Positions 54,383 through 64,000 of a DNA stretch of 64,000 bases are shown here, piece by piece. Position 1 is the stretch's first letter. Each line of letters begins with the position of its first letter. A program made the position numbers and the translations under genes. Origin of the DNA: Paraferrimonas haliotis (GTDB lineage: Bacteria > Pseudomonadota > Gammaproteobacteria > Enterobacterales > Shewanellaceae); NCBI RefSeq assembly GCF_002282895.1, contig NZ_NRRB01000006.1, forward strand, positions 62,001-126,000. Direction: 5' to 3'. A model generated the notes under the pieces. That model was not told where the DNA came from. It worked only from the letters and a program-made list of their open reading frames with translations, and did no database searches.

Positions 54383-54411
54383 TAGACATGTTGGCTGTAT
54401 ACCGCTAAAAT
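54383..54411 (+). promoter_or_regulatory. Probable carAB promoter
   Basis: TAGACA (54383-54388) and TAAAAT (54406-54411), each 5/6 to consensus, are 17 bases apart; the leader to carA would be about 75 bases. I see no clear ArgR box. Confidence 0.55.
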
Positions 54412-54494
54412 GCGCGGAATTTGTCTGCGGTTTGTATTTTGGATCCAGCTCAAATTTTACATAAAAAATGGTGGCTTAAAATCTGGAGGTTGTG

Positions 54495-55640
54495 TTGAGT
54501 AACTCAGCATTATTGGTCTTAGAAGACGGTACAGTATTTGAGGGCGTTTCAATTGGCGCTAACGGTGCCGCGGTAGGGGAAGTGGTTTTCAACACTTCAA
54601 TGACTGGCTATCAAGAGATTTTGACGGACCCGTCTTATTCTCGCCAAATGGTAACTTTGACCTATCCTCACATTGGTAATACCGGAACCAATTCCGAAGA
54701 TACCGAATCAAACAAAATTCACGCATGCGGCTTAATTATCCGCGACCTTCCGCTTCTTGCTAGTAACTTTCGCAATCAACAAAGCTTAGACCAATATCTC
54801 GCCAGCAATGGTGTGGTTGGCATTGCTGACATTGATACTCGAAAGTTAACTCGAATTTTGCGAGAAAAAGGATCGCAAGCGGGTTGCATCGTAGCCGGTG
54901 GTAGCTTAGATGCCGAACAAGCTTTGGCTCAAGCGAAAGCGTTTCCAGGCCTTAAGGGAATGGATTTAGCTAAAGAAGTAACCACAGACACAACTCACCA
55001 ATGGCGTCAGGGCAGTTGGACCTTGGAGCATGGCTTACCAAGCGACCGAGCAGCAGAAGACTTGCCCTACAAAGTAGTCGCCTATGACTACGGTGTGAAA
55101 GCCAATATTTTGCGCATGCTGGTGGACAGAGGCTGTGATGTAACCGTAGTCCCTGCTAAAACCTCTGCGGCTGACGTTCTGGCGATGAACCCAGACGGCA
55201 TATTCCTGTCAAACGGCCCAGGTGACCCAGAGCCTTGTGATTATGCGATTGAAGCCATCCAACAGATTCTAGAAACACAAGTGCCAGTATTTGGGATTTG
55301 CTTAGGTCACCAATTACTTGCACTGGCCAGTGGCGCGCAAACTGAAAAAATGAAGTTTGGTCACCACGGCGCTAACCATCCAGTATCTGATATTGAAGCC
55401 GGTACGGTAATGATTACTTCGCAAAACCACGGTTTCGCAGTAAAAGAAGACAGCCTCCCTAGCTACATTAAGGCCACCCATAAATCGCTGTTTGACGGTT
55501 CGTTGCAAGGCATCCATCGCACTGATAAGCCGGCCTTTAGTTTCCAAGGGCATCCTGAAGCGAGCCCTGGGCCGCACGACGCCGCACCATTGTTCGATCA
55601 TTTCATCGAGCTCATTTCGCAATACCAAGCAGCCAAATAA
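54495..55640 (+). CDS. carA: Carbamoyl-phosphate synthase small subunit
   Basis: CarA is the glutaminase subunit that passes ammonia to CarB for carbamoyl phosphate, used for arginine and pyrimidines. The 381 residues match E. coli Car[36 protein letters not shown], then the class I amidotransferase domain with nucleophile Cys in [16 protein letters not shown] and His/Glu in [18 protein letters not shown]. There is no ATG: GGAGG is five bases before TTG at 54495 and only two before GTG at 54492, so TTG is the likelier start. Confidence 0.97.
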   Translation: MSNSALLVLEDGTVFEGVSIGANGAAVGEVVFNTSMTGYQEILTDPSYSRQMVTLTYPHIGNTGTNSEDTESNKIHACGLIIRDLPLLASNFRNQQSLDQYLASNGVVGIADIDTRKLTRILREKGSQAGCIVAGGSLDAEQALAQAKAFPGLKGMDLAKEVTTDTTHQWRQGSWTLEHGLPSDRAAEDLPYKVVAYDYGVKANILRMLVDRGCDVTVVPAKTSAADVLAMNPDGIFLSNGPGDPEPCDYAIEAIQQILETQVPVFGICLGHQLLALASGAQTEKMKFGHHGANHPVSDIEAGTVMITSQNHGFAVKEDSLPSYIKATHKSLFDGSLQGIHRTDKPAFSFQGHPEASPGPHDAAPLFDHFIELISQYQAAK

Positions 55641-55658
55641 CTCAAGGGAAGAAACTCG

Positions 55659-58600
55659 ATGCCAAAACGTAATGACATTAACACCATTCTTATCCTAGGG
55701 GCTGGCCCAATTGTAATTGGCCAAGCCTGCGAGTTCGATTACTCCGGTGCGCAAGCGTGTAAAGCGTTGCGAGAAGAAGGTTACAAAGTGGTGTTGGTTA
55801 ACTCCAACCCCGCCACCATTATGACCGACCCAGAAATGGCCGACTCAACTTATATCGAGCCAATTCATTGGGAAGTGGTTCGAAAAATTATCGAAAAAGA
55901 GCGCCCAGATGCCATCCTGCCCACCATGGGTGGCCAAACCGCGCTCAACTGCGCGTTGGAACTTGAGCAAAAAGGCGTTTTAGAAGAGTTTGGCGTTGAA
56001 ATGATCGGCGCTACCGCAGATGCGATTGATAAGGCCGAAGATCGCGCCCGTTTCGATGTCGCCATGAAAAGCATTGGCCTTGAGTGTCCGCGAGCGGGCA
56101 TTGCCCACTCAATGGACGAAGCTTACGGCGTATTAAACGAAGTTGGCTTCCCTTGTATTATCCGTCCGTCATTTACCATGGGCGGTAGCGGCGGTGGTAT
56201 CGCCTACAACAAAGAAGAATTCGAAGAGATTTGCAGCCGTGGTCTTGATTTAAGCCCAACTAATGAACTGCTCATCGACGAGTCTTTAATTGGTTGGAAA
56301 GAATATGAGATGGAAGTTGTTCGTGACAGAAACGACAACTGCATCATTGTCTGTGCCATTGAAAACTTCGACGCCATGGGCGTTCATACGGGTGACTCGA
56401 TTACCGTTGCACCGGCGCAAACATTAACCGACAAAGAATATCAACTCATGCGTAACGCCTCTATGGCGGTGTTGCGTGAAATCGGAGTTGAAACCGGTGG
56501 TTCTAACGTTCAGTTTGGTGTGAACCCGAAAGATGGGCGCATGGTCATCATTGAGATGAACCCGCGTGTAAGCCGCTCTTCAGCACTGGCCTCTAAAGCG
56601 ACCGGATTCCCCATCGCCAAGATTGCAGCCAAGTTAGCGGTAGGCTTTACCCTAGACGAGTTAATGAACGACATTACCGGTGGTCGCACTCCAGCAAGCT
56701 TTGAGCCGGCCATTGATTATGTGGTTACTAAGATTCCGCGCTTTAACTTTGAAAAATTTGCAGGCTCTAACGATCGCCTAACCACCCAAATGAAGTCGGT
56801 TGGTGAAGTAATGGCCATTGGCCGCACGTTGCAAGAGTCCATGCAAAAAGCATTGCGCGGCCTAGAGGTTGGCATCGACGGCTTTGACCCTGTGGTTGAC
56901 TTAGACGACGACACTTCAATGGCGCGTATTCGCCACGAGCTGAAAGAGCCAGGCGCGGACCGTATTTTGTACATTGGTGATGCCTTTAGAAGCGGCCTTT
57001 CCATGGACGCTATTTTCAAGCTGACTAATATCGACCCTTGGTTCTTGGTGCAAATTGAAGACATCATTAAGAGCGAAGAGCATTTGCAAGAGCAGGGTTT
57101 TGGCGGTCTCGATAGCGACTTGCTGTACCGACTAAAACGCAAAGGCTTCAGCGATGCGCGAATTTCGAAGGTGCTGGGCGTATCAGAAACCGAAGTTCGC
57201 AAACTGCGCCAGCGCTACCAAATCTTCCCGGTTTACAAGCGCGTGGACACTTGTGCAGCGGAATTCGCCACTGATACCGCTTACATGTACTCAACCTATG
57301 AAGAAGAGTGTGAAGCGGCGCCATCGGATAAAGACAAAATCATGGTTCTTGGTGGCGGTCCTAACCGTATTGGACAAGGCATTGAGTTTGATTACTGCTG
57401 TGTGCATGCGGCATTGGCATTGCGCGAAGATGGCTTTGAAACCATCATGGTTAACTGTAACCCAGAGACGGTTTCTACCGACTATGACACTTCTGATCGC
57501 TTGTACTTTGAGCCAGTAACCCTTGAAGACGTGCTGGAAATTGTTCGAGTTGAAAATCCTAAAGGCGTTATCGTGCATTACGGTGGTCAAACACCGCTGA
57601 AGTTAGCCCGCGCCCTAGAACAAGCCGGCGTGCCGATTATTGGTACCAGCCCAGATGCCATTGACCGTGCAGAAGATCGTGAGCGTTTCCAACAAGCGGT
57701 AGAGCGCTTAGGCTTAAAGCAGCCAGAAAACGACACAGTGACCACCACCGAAGGTGCAGTTATCGCCGCCGAGCGCATTGGTTATCCACTGGTTGTACGC
57801 CCATCCTACGTATTAGGTGGTCGAGCTATGGAAATTGTGTACGACGAGAAAGATTTACGCCGTTACTTTAACGAAGCGGTATCGGTTTCTAATGAGTCGC
57901 CGGTGTTGCTGGATCACTTCTTAGACGATGCCATTGAAGTTGATATCGACGCCGTGTGCGACGGTACCGATGTGGTTATCGGCGGTATTATGGAGCACAT
58001 CGAGCAAGCCGGGGTTCACTCCGGAGATTCAGGTTGCTCGCTTCCTCCATACAGCTTAAGTGAAGACGTCCAAAACCGCATGCGTGAACAAGTTCGCGCT
58101 CTAGCACTTGAGTTAGGCGTTCGTGGCCTAATGAACACTCAGTTCGCGGTTAAAGACGACGTCATCTATATGATTGAGGTGAATCCTCGTGCTGCCCGTA
58201 CCGTGCCTTTTGTCTCTAAAGCGACAGGCGTACCGGTAGCTAAAGTAGCGGCTCGAGTAATGGCGGGACAAACTCTAAAAGAGCAGGGCTTTGTAAAAGA
58301 AGTCATTCCAAGCTACTACTCGGTTAAAGAAGTGGTGCTGCCGTTTAACAAGTTCCCTGGTGTGGATCCCTTGTTAGGGCCTGAAATGCGCTCTACCGGT
58401 GAAGTGATGGGGGTTGGAACCACCTTTGCTGAAGCCTATGCCAAGGCGCAGCTGGGTGCCATTAAAGATGTGCCGAAAAATGGTCGCGCCTTATTGTCCG
58501 TGCGTAATTCGGACAAAAAACGCGTGGCGCAATTGGCGAAAAACTTAATGGCGCTTGGCTATGAGATTGACGCAACCCACGGCACAGCTGTGGTGCTTGG

Positions 58601-58871
58601 CGAAGCCGGCATTAATCCGCGCTTGGTGAACAAGGTGCATGAAGGCCGACCTCACATTCTGGATCGCATTAAGAACGATGAGTACACCTACATTGTAAAC
58701 ACCACCGAGGGTCGTCAAGCCATTGAAGACTCGCGTACGCTTCGTCGCGGTGCATTGCGTTACAAGGTGAATTACACCACCACCATGAACGCTGCTTTTG
58801 CGACCTGCTTGGCTCACGCTGAAGACGACAAAGCGCGCGTTGCATCGGTGCAGGAGTTACATAAGCTGTAA
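55659..58871 (+). CDS. carB: Carbamoyl-phosphate synthase large subunit
   Basis: CarB makes carbamoyl phosphate from bicarbonate, ammonia and two ATP. The 1070 residues match E. coli CarB (1073), with two homologous ATP-grasp halves. The first opens [20 protein letters not shown] and contains [14 protein letters not shown] near 170; the second opens [19 protein letters not shown] and contains [16 protein letters not shown] near 715. The C-terminal allosteric domain (about 935-1070) closes it. It follows carA by 18 bases. Codon use and composition are like those of its neighbours. Confidence 0.99.
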   Translation: MPKRNDINTILILGAGPIVIGQACEFDYSGAQACKALREEGYKVVLVNSNPATIMTDPEMADSTYIEPIHWEVVRKIIEKERPDAILPTMGGQTALNCALELEQKGVLEEFGVEMIGATADAIDKAEDRARFDVAMKSIGLECPRAGIAHSMDEAYGVLNEVGFPCIIRPSFTMGGSGGGIAYNKEEFEEICSRGLDLSPTNELLIDESLIGWKEYEMEVVRDRNDNCIIVCAIENFDAMGVHTGDSITVAPAQTLTDKEYQLMRNASMAVLREIGVETGGSNVQFGVNPKDGRMVIIEMNPRVSRSSALASKATGFPIAKIAAKLAVGFTLDELMNDITGGRTPASFEPAIDYVVTKIPRFNFEKFAGSNDRLTTQMKSVGEVMAIGRTLQESMQKALRGLEVGIDGFDPVVDLDDDTSMARIRHELKEPGADRILYIGDAFRSGLSMDAIFKLTNIDPWFLVQIEDIIKSEEHLQEQGFGGLDSDLLYRLKRKGFSDARISKVLGVSETEVRKLRQRYQIFPVYKRVDTCAAEFATDTAYMYSTYEEECEAAPSDKDKIMVLGGGPNRIGQGIEFDYCCVHAALALREDGFETIMVNCNPETVSTDYDTSDRLYFEPVTLEDVLEIVRVENPKGVIVHYGGQTPLKLARALEQAGVPIIGTSPDAIDRAEDRERFQQAVERLGLKQPENDTVTTTEGAVIAAERIGYPLVVRPSYVLGGRAMEIVYDEKDLRRYFNEAVSVSNESPVLLDHFLDDAIEVDIDAVCDGTDVVIGGIMEHIEQAGVHSGDSGCSLPPYSLSEDVQNRMREQVRALALELGVRGLMNTQFAVKDDVIYMIEVNPRAARTVPFVSKATGVPVAKVAARVMAGQTLKEQGFVKEVIPSYYSVKEVVLPFNKFPGVDPLLGPEMRSTGEVMGVGTTFAEAYAKAQLGAIKDVPKNGRALLSVRNSDKKRVAQLAKNLMALGYEIDATHGTAVVLGEAGINPRLVNKVHEGRPHILDRIKNDEYTYIVNTTEGRQAIEDSRTLRRGALRYKVNYTTTMNAAFATCLAHAEDDKARVASVQELHKL

Positions 58872-59002
58872 TCTGCGTATATAACGCCCAATTGGGTAAT
58901 TGACTCAATTGGGCTACACTGAGCTATTGTGGTTTTTCTGATGGCTCAGTGGTACCCTGTCGCTACTATCGAAACAGAACACCCAATTTTTAAAAATGCC
59001 CG

Positions 59003-59040
59003 CTCCGCTTAAATTCACTTTTAAGCGGCGGAGCTTTTTT
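59003..59040 (+). terminator. Terminator after carB
   Basis: GCTCCGCTTAAA and TTTAAGCGGcggAGC pair with a three-base bulge around a short loop, followed by T6. It lies about 130 bases after the carB stop and just before greA. Confidence 0.7.
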
Positions 59041-59059
59041 GTAATGGAGAATATGAACA

Positions 59060-59539
59060 GTGAACAATCAAGTTCCTATGACGAACCAAGGTGCGGAAAC
59101 GTTGCGCGCCGAACTTGACGTATTAAAGCGCGAACGCCGTCCTGCTATCTCGGCGGCCATTGCTTCAGCAAGAGAGCTGGGGGATTTAAAAGAAAATGCT
59201 GAGTATCATGCTGCCCGTGAAGAGCAAGGTCTTTGCGAAGCACGCATTCGAGACATCGAAGGTAAGTTGTCAAATGCTCAAATTATTGACGTCACCAAAA
59301 TGCCGAATACCGGCCGTGTTATTTTTGGCACCACGGTTACCATTTTAAATCTTGATACCGATGAAGAAGTGACCTATCGCATTGTGGGTGATGATGAAGC
59401 CGATATTAAACAAAATCTGATTTCGGTGAATTCTCCCATTGCTCGTGGGTTAATCGGCAAGAACTTGGACGACGAAGTTACTATCAGCACCCCTGGCGGT
59501 GAAACTGACTTTGAAATCACCGCGGTTGAGTACATCTAA
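59060..59539 (+). CDS. greA: Transcription elongation factor GreA
   Basis: GreA rescues backtracked RNA polymerase by stimulating transcript cleavage. The 159 residues match E. coli GreA (158). The N-terminal coiled-coil carries the acidic tip residues in [27 protein letters not shown] (split across residues 37-63); the C-terminal globular domain has [15 protein letters not shown] and [18 protein letters not shown]. The start is GTG at 59060 with GGAGA nine bases upstream; the first ATG (59078) would remove six residues. It follows carAB after a terminator. Confidence 0.97.
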   Translation: MNNQVPMTNQGAETLRAELDVLKRERRPAISAAIASARELGDLKENAEYHAAREEQGLCEARIRDIEGKLSNAQIIDVTKMPNTGRVIFGTTVTILNLDTDEEVTYRIVGDDEADIKQNLISVNSPIARGLIGKNLDDEVTISTPGGETDFEITAVEYI

Positions 59540-59562
59540 GCTAGGCATTGCTAATAAATCCC

Positions 59563-60609
59563 ATGATTCATTATCTTCTTTTGGCAAATCCTGGACACAA
59601 TCGAATCTATTTCGAAAGTGCCCAACAAATTGGCCGCAGCGAGCTGCAAGCCATTGCCTTGAGTGCAAACGCACAGCTAAGCTTTGTTGAAGACAGCCGT
59701 GACGAGTACGTTCATGGCTTGCCTGCAAACCTTCAATTTAGCGTGGATGCGCCATTAACGCCCGAGCAAATGCAGCGACTGTCGAGCGCATCGACCTTCT
59801 ACAGTTTGTTCGAAATTAAGCTCGATAAGCTGTTGCAGCCGTGCCAAGTTCAAGATTTTCGAACCTTCCCTGAATCCATGGTGCAGATATTGCGCTACAC
59901 GGGTAAGACCAATGAGCAATTCACACGGCTTATGGTCAACCTCGCCGTAAGCGCCAGTGAAACCCGCAGTGAACGACTCACTTTGCTGGACCCTATGTCC
60001 GGCAAAGGCACCAGTCTTTACGAAGGCTTAATTCGCGGTTACAACGTGGTGGGGGTTGAAATTAACAGTAAATGGGTTGAAGAAACTCGAGCCTACTTGC
60101 TTAATTTCATGAAAAAAGGCCGTTATAAGCACGGCGCCCGCAAAGAGCGAAGAAACTTGGCTGGTGGCAATAAAAAGGCGGCCACTGGGTTCATACTGGA
60201 TTGCGCTCACAGCAAGGCCGCCTATGCTAATAAACAAAGCCAGCAACTGCAGCTGTTTGACGGCGATACTCGGCAATTGCAGCACATGGTAAAAAAGCGT
60301 TCTTGCGATGTGCTTGTGTGTGATTTGCCCTATGGCGTGCAACACGGCAGCAAAAACGCGAAAGACAGCAAACTGGAGCGAAGCCCTCTAGAACTTCTAG
60401 AGCAAGCGCTCCCAAGCTGGTCGCAAGCACTAAAGGCGAAAGCGGCGGCGGTTATCTCGTTTAACGAGTTTACCTTAACCTGGCAGCAAGCGGCGACGGC
60501 GTTCACTCAAGCAGGATTTGAGGTGTTGCCGCAAGAGTACTATCAAGGCTATTTGCACAGGGTCGACCAATCGATTAAGCGTAACTTAATCGTGGCGAGA
60601 AAAAAGTAG
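59563..60609 (+). CDS. TRM11-like SAM-dependent methyltransferase
   Basis: A 348-residue protein with a Rossmann methyltransferase core: LTLLDPMSGKGTSLYEGLIRG near residue 145 binds SAM; VVGVEINSKWVEETRAYLL is the second motif; VLVCDLPYGVQHGS near residue 260 is a DLPYG version of the (D/N)PPY catalytic motif of N-methylating nucleic-acid enzymes. The first 120 residues are a separate, unassigned domain where TRM11/Trm14-type enzymes have THUMP; FPESMVQILRYTGK bridges the two. A basic stretch (KKGRYKHGARKERRNLAGGNKK) interrupts the core. Likely an RNA methyltransferase of unknown target. The next genes, yhbY and rlmE, are also ribosome-linked. Confidence 0.8.
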   Translation: MIHYLLLANPGHNRIYFESAQQIGRSELQAIALSANAQLSFVEDSRDEYVHGLPANLQFSVDAPLTPEQMQRLSSASTFYSLFEIKLDKLLQPCQVQDFRTFPESMVQILRYTGKTNEQFTRLMVNLAVSASETRSERLTLLDPMSGKGTSLYEGLIRGYNVVGVEINSKWVEETRAYLLNFMKKGRYKHGARKERRNLAGGNKKAATGFILDCAHSKAAYANKQSQQLQLFDGDTRQLQHMVKKRSCDVLVCDLPYGVQHGSKNAKDSKLERSPLELLEQALPSWSQALKAKAAAVISFNEFTLTWQQAATAFTQAGFEVLPQEYYQGYLHRVDQSIKRNLIVARKK

Positions 60610-60660
60610 AGGTACTCTCGCAAGCCCATCCGTGAGCTTGCAGAATTGGTTATATGGCCG

Positions 60661-60957
60661 TTAGGCTTTAGGCAGTTCGATTTTGCTGTCTTCCACAGGG
60701 CGGAAGATGATCAGCATGTGACCAATGGTCTGAACTTTTATGGCAGAGGTCTCGCGAATAATTGCATCGATGATGGCGTTTTTAAGTTCGCGATCTTCTG
60801 AAGCAACCTTAACTTTAATCAATTCGTGATGGTCAAGGGCGATATTAATTTCCGCCAAAACGCCTTCGGTTAGTCCATTGGCGCCAAGCAATACCACAGG
60901 CTTTAGGCTGTGTGCCAAGCCTTTTAAGTGTTGCTTTTGTTTATTGGATAGCTTCAT
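60661..60957 (-). CDS. yhbY: Ribosome assembly RNA-binding protein YhbY
   Basis: A 98-residue CRM-domain protein matching E. coli YhbY (97): KLSNKQKQHLKGLAHSLKPVVLLGANGLTEGVL, in consecutive parts, with the GANG loop that contacts RNA, then LIKVKVASEDRE. It binds pre-50S particles. It is divergent from rlmE, which methylates 23S rRNA in the same subunit; the two share a 93-base gap, the standard arrangement. Confidence 0.96.
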   Translation of the reverse strand: MKLSNKQKQHLKGLAHSLKPVVLLGANGLTEGVLAEINIALDHHELIKVKVASEDRELKNAIIDAIIRETSAIKVQTIGHMLIIFRPVEDSKIELPKA

Positions 60958-60983
60958 GGGTGTCCAACTTTTAGAGTTTGGGG

Positions 60984-61012
60984 GTTTAAAAACCGATAGT
61001 TTACCCCCATAT
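60984..61012 (+). promoter_or_regulatory. Sigma-32-like promoter of rlmE-ftsH
   Basis: GTTTAAA (60984-60990, 5/7 to CTTGAAA) and CCCCATAT (61005-61012, perfect) are 14 bases apart, 38 bases before the rlmE ATG. The rlmE-ftsH operon is heat-shock-controlled in E. coli, which supports the reading. Confidence 0.65.
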
Positions 61013-61050
61013 CCTTTTTGGTGTAACTGTTATTTACGGGAACCGTGAAC

Positions 61051-61683
61051 ATGTCGGGCAGTAAAAACCGCAGTGTCAGTTCGAAACGATGGCTAAAAGA
61101 GCATTTCGACGACAAGTACGTTAAACAAGCACAAAAGCAAGGCTTACGTTCGCGCGCCGTGTTTAAGTTAGAAGAGATCCAAAACAAAGATAAATTGATC
61201 CGTGATGGTATGACCGTCGTTGATCTAGGAGCAGCTCCTGGTGGTTGGTCTCAGCTGGCCACTAAGTTAGTGGGGGAAAGTGGACAAGTTATTGCGTGCG
61301 ATATCTTGCCAATGGACCCCATTGCAGGCGTGGATTTCTTGCAAGGGGATTTTCGAGAAGAAGCTGTCCTTAATGCATTGTTAGAGCGCGTAGGCTCAGA
61401 CAAAGTAGACGTGGTGTTATCTGATATGGCGCCGAATATGAGTGGTAATGGTGCTGTCGACCAGCCTCGAGCCATGTATTTGGTGGAGTTAGCACTGGAC
61501 ATGTGCCACAGCGTATTGGCACCAAATGGCAGTTTTGCGGTCAAAGTATTTCAGGGAGAAGGCTTTGACGAGTTTATGAAACAGCTAAGACAAGCGTTTA
61601 AAGTGGTAAAGAGTCGCAAGCCTGACAGTTCACGAGCTCGCTCGAGAGAAGTGTTCGTAGTGGCTACTGGCTACAAGTTGTAG
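61051..61683 (+). CDS. rlmE: 23S rRNA 2'-O-methyltransferase RlmE (RrmJ/FtsJ)
   Basis: RlmE methylates the ribose of U2552 in the A-loop of 23S rRNA. The 210 residues match E. coli RlmE (209): [32 protein letters not shown] with the catalytic Lys, [15 protein letters not shown] binding [33 protein letters not shown] with the catalytic Asp, and [14 protein letters not shown]. The ATG at 61051 is used; a GTG six bases earlier is also in frame. It is followed after 49 bases by ftsH. Confidence 0.97.
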   Translation: MSGSKNRSVSSKRWLKEHFDDKYVKQAQKQGLRSRAVFKLEEIQNKDKLIRDGMTVVDLGAAPGGWSQLATKLVGESGQVIACDILPMDPIAGVDFLQGDFREEAVLNALLERVGSDKVDVVLSDMAPNMSGNGAVDQPRAMYLVELALDMCHSVLAPNGSFAVKVFQGEGFDEFMKQLRQAFKVVKSRKPDSSRARSREVFVVATGYKL

Positions 61684-61732
61684 TACTCTTTTTATATAAG
61701 AATTTTTAAGACTGAACAGAGGTCTATTTATT

Positions 61733-63694
61733 TTGAGCGATATGGCTAAAAATCTCATTTTGTGGGTAGTTATTGCGGTTGTGTTAATGTCCGTCTTCAA
61801 TGGCTATTCTCCAAACAACAACACCGCCACAAAAATGGATTACACCCAATTTTTGTCGGCAGTAGAGTCGGGTCAGATTTCCAGTGTGGTGGTGCAAGAA
61901 GACCAACGCACCATTAACGGAACACGCCGCAGTGGTGAGAGCTTCACCACAGTGATGCCGATTCCAGATTTGGATTTAATTAATGATCTTAAACGCTCAA
62001 ATGTTGCGGTAACCGGTAAGGTTCCGGAAGAATCCGGCTTCTTAACTCAAATTTTCATTTCTTGGTTCCCAATGTTACTGCTCATTGGTGTGTGGATTTT
62101 CTTCATGCGTCAAATGCAAGGCGGTGGCGGTAAAGGCGCCATGTCGTTTGGTAAGAGTAAAGCGCGCCTAATGGGCGAAGACCAAATTAAAACCACCTTT
62201 GCTGACGTCGCGGGTTGTGACGAAGCCAAAGAGGAAGTTGGCGAGTTGGTGGATTACCTTCGCGACCCAACCAAATTCCAAAAATTAGGCGGACGCATTC
62301 CTACCGGTGTACTTATGGTCGGTCCTCCAGGTACGGGTAAAACCTTATTAGCCAAAGCCATCGCCGGTGAAGCAAAAGTACCATTCTTCACAATCTCCGG
62401 TTCGGATTTTGTTGAAATGTTCGTTGGTGTGGGTGCTTCCCGTGTTCGTGACATGTTTGAGCAAGCTAAAAAGTCAGCGCCTTGTATCATCTTCATCGAT
62501 GAGATTGATGCCGTAGGTCGCCAACGTGGTGCCGGTCTTGGTGGTGGTCACGATGAGCGTGAGCAAACCCTTAACCAAATGTTGGTGGAAATGGATGGCT
62601 TTGACGGTAACGAAGGCATCATTGTTATTGCTGCAACAAACCGACCAGACGTGCTCGACCCAGCCTTGTTGCGTCCGGGACGTTTTGACCGCCAAGTGGT
62701 GGTGGGACTGCCAGACGTACGTGGTCGTGAACAAATCCTTAAAGTTCACATGCGCAAAGTACCGATTGGTGATGACGTTAAAGCCAGCTTGATTGCTCGC
62801 GGTACTCCAGGTTTCTCGGGTGCCGATTTGGCCAACCTTGTTAACGAAGCGGCCTTGTTTGCAGCGCGCAACTCTAAGCGCTTAGTGGGCATGGAAGAGT
62901 TTGAACGCGCCAAAGATAAAATCATGATGGGTGCTGAACGTCGGTCTATGGTGATGAGCGAGCCTGAAAAGGAAATGACCGCTTATCACGAAGCAGGCCA
63001 CGCCATTGTTGGGCGTATGGTGCCTGAGCACGATCCGGTTTATAAGGTCTCTATTATTCCTCGCGGTCGAGCTCTAGGTGTGACCATGTACTTGCCAGAG
63101 CAAGACAGAGTGAGCCATTCCAAACAGCATCTTGAAAGCATGATTTCCAGCTTATTTGGTGGTCGTTTGGCGGAAGAAATCATCTTTGGTAAAGATAAAG
63201 TAACCACCGGCGCCTCTAATGACATTGAGCGGGCTACCGACATTGCTCGCAAGATGGTGACCCAATGGGGCTTGAGTGAGCGTTTGGGCCCAATGCTTTA
63301 TGCCGAAGAAGACGGTGAGGTGTTCTTAGGTCGCTCAATGGCCAAAGCTTCGCACATGTCAGAAGACACGGCGCGGGTTATCGATGAAGAAATTAAAGCC
63401 GTCATTGACAGCAATTATCAGCGTGCTGAGCAGATCCTAAAAGACAACATGGATATCCTGCATGCCATGAAAGACGCGTTAATGAAGTACGAAACCATTG
63501 ATGCCGCTCAAATCGATGACTTAATGGAACGCAAAGACGTGCGACCACCGGCGGATTGGACCGATGGTGATGACAGCAACGACAAAAGCTCTGGCCAATC
63601 CGCTGCCGCGGATGCTGAGCCTGAAGTGAAAGCTGATGCCTCACAAGACAAGCCTGCTGACAACGGCGAACCAGACCAAGCGCCCGCAAAGTAG
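61733..63694 (+). CDS. ftsH: ATP-dependent zinc metalloprotease FtsH
   Basis: FtsH is a membrane-anchored AAA+ protease that degrades RpoH, LpxC and misfolded membrane proteins. The 653 residues show the N-terminal anchor [17 protein letters not shown], a second helix near 105, Walker [11 protein letters not shown] near 195, Walker [12 protein letters not shown], the [12 protein letters not shown] and the zinc motif HEAGH near 420. AGAGG is 10 bases before the TTG at 61733 but 19 before the ATG at 61742, so TTG is preferred. The acidic Ala/Asp/Pro tail (about 610-653) is longer than in E. coli (644). Confidence 0.97.
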   Translation: MSDMAKNLILWVVIAVVLMSVFNGYSPNNNTATKMDYTQFLSAVESGQISSVVVQEDQRTINGTRRSGESFTTVMPIPDLDLINDLKRSNVAVTGKVPEESGFLTQIFISWFPMLLLIGVWIFFMRQMQGGGGKGAMSFGKSKARLMGEDQIKTTFADVAGCDEAKEEVGELVDYLRDPTKFQKLGGRIPTGVLMVGPPGTGKTLLAKAIAGEAKVPFFTISGSDFVEMFVGVGASRVRDMFEQAKKSAPCIIFIDEIDAVGRQRGAGLGGGHDEREQTLNQMLVEMDGFDGNEGIIVIAATNRPDVLDPALLRPGRFDRQVVVGLPDVRGREQILKVHMRKVPIGDDVKASLIARGTPGFSGADLANLVNEAALFAARNSKRLVGMEEFERAKDKIMMGAERRSMVMSEPEKEMTAYHEAGHAIVGRMVPEHDPVYKVSIIPRGRALGVTMYLPEQDRVSHSKQHLESMISSLFGGRLAEEIIFGKDKVTTGASNDIERATDIARKMVTQWGLSERLGPMLYAEEDGEVFLGRSMAKASHMSEDTARVIDEEIKAVIDSNYQRAEQILKDNMDILHAMKDALMKYETIDAAQIDDLMERKDVRPPADWTDGDDSNDKSSGQSAAADAEPEVKADASQDKPADNGEPDQAPAK

Positions 63695-63710
63695 CCTGTC
63701 GCGCTCATAC

Positions 63711-63738
63711 AAAGCCCTGCATCTTAGCGGGGCTTTTT
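63711..63738 (+). terminator. Terminator of ftsH
   Basis: AAAGCCCTGC and GCGGGGCTTT pair with one U-G pair around ATCTTA and end in Ts, 16 bases after the ftsH stop. Confidence 0.88.
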
Positions 63739-63764
63739 CATTTTTCTAGATAGGATTGATTGCA

Positions 63765-64000
63765 ATGGGATTTGATAAGCTAGGGTTGTCGAGCGAGCTG
63801 CTTAACAGCCTCAGTGCATTGGGTTTTAGCTCCCCAACGCCAATACAAACACAAGCCATCCCAGTATTATTGCAAGGTCATGATGTGTTGGCAGCAGCGC
63901 AAACGGGTACGGGTAAAACCGCGGCCTTTGGGTTGCCGTTGATGCAGCACTTGCTGCAAGCGCATAACCCGGCTGAAAGGGGCCACACCAAGGCGTTAAT
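63765..64000 (+). CDS. DEAD-box RNA helicase (5' part, RhlE-like)
   Basis: The first 78 residues of a DEAD-box helicase, cut by the window end. FDKLGLSSELLNSLSALGF is the upstream Phe region, SSPTPIQTQAIPVLLQGHD the Q-motif and AAAQTGTGKTAAFGLPLMQHL Walker A (motif I). The wording is closest to RhlE among the E. coli helicases, but the family member cannot be fixed without motifs II-VI and the C-terminal tail. TAGGAT precedes the ATG. Many relatives have folP-glmM after ftsH, so this neighbour is unexpected. Confidence 0.9.
   Translation, partial: MGFDKLGLSSELLNSLSALGFSSPTPIQTQAIPVLLQGHDVLAAAQTGTGKTAAFGLPLMQHLLQAHNPAERGHTKAL

Overview
The window reads as a contiguous piece of chromosome from a marine-type gammaproteobacterium, most like the Shewanella/Ferrimonas/Corallincola side of the Alteromonadales. 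This is inferred from protein similarity and gene order: trmB-yggL-yggN-hemW-rdgB-yggU-yggT-proC-yggS-pilT-pilU, ruvX-yqgE, grpE/nadK/recN/bamE, dnaK-dnaJ, dapB-carA-carB-greA, yhbY, rlmE-ftsH. Base composition looks even, coding density is high, and I see no transposase, integrase, phage or CRISPR locus. Both ends are cut inside genes: pyrI at the left, a RhlE-type DEAD-box helicase at the right.

Layout. (1) 1-9.3 kb: the 3' part of pyrI, a small helical hypothetical protein, and a cobalamin/methionine block. metH lies on the minus strand, divergent from btuD-btuC-cobO-btuF (B12 uptake plus corrinoid adenosylation), and metR faces the end of btuF. A run of 8-bp MetJ-type boxes sits in front of metH. 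(2) 9.3-16.7 kb: queG, a lipoprotein/DUF2797 pair, small membrane proteins, an unannotated 23-codon gene with its own terminator, and cydABX behind CRP-like and FNR-like sites. (3) 16.7-22.4 kb: an RND efflux pair divergent from a TetR regulator, a chalcone-isomerase-like protein and tRNA-Phe. (4) 22.4-34.2 kb: the mutY/yggX, trmB and hemW-yggS housekeeping blocks, the twitching ATPases pilT and pilU, and yciH-yqgE-ruvX. (5) 34.2-44.3 kb: envelope and stress genes (DUF4136 lipoprotein, phospholipase-D family lipoprotein, SRAP protein, MscS, BamE), recN with two LexA boxes, nadK and grpE with a sigma-32 promoter. (6) 44.3-64 kb: dnaK-dnaJ behind two tandem sigma-32 promoters, a large Thr/Asp-rich lipoprotein, pepT, a LoiP-like protease, fklB, dapB, carAB, greA, a TRM11-like methyltransferase, yhbY, rlmE-ftsH (sigma-32-like promoter) and a helicase.

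Several parts work together. B12 import and adenosylation sit next to the B12-dependent methionine synthase and two candidate methionine regulators (MetJ sites, MetR). The protein-quality genes grpE, dnaK-dnaJ and rlmE-ftsH share recognisable heat-shock promoters. pyrI, carA and carB belong to pyrimidine/arginine synthesis.

I found no clearly new multi-gene system. The most unexpected items are small: the 23-codon gene at 12881-12952; three REP/BIME-like clusters of two sequence families at 3' ends of genes, two of which touch a stop codon; an RND permease that seems to lack canonical proton-relay residues; a perfect 16-bp palindrome before metR; and a DUF2797 protein with a GIY-YIG-like signature that is translationally coupled to a lipoprotein. 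Family and length comparisons are from memory of well-known homologues; no search was run.
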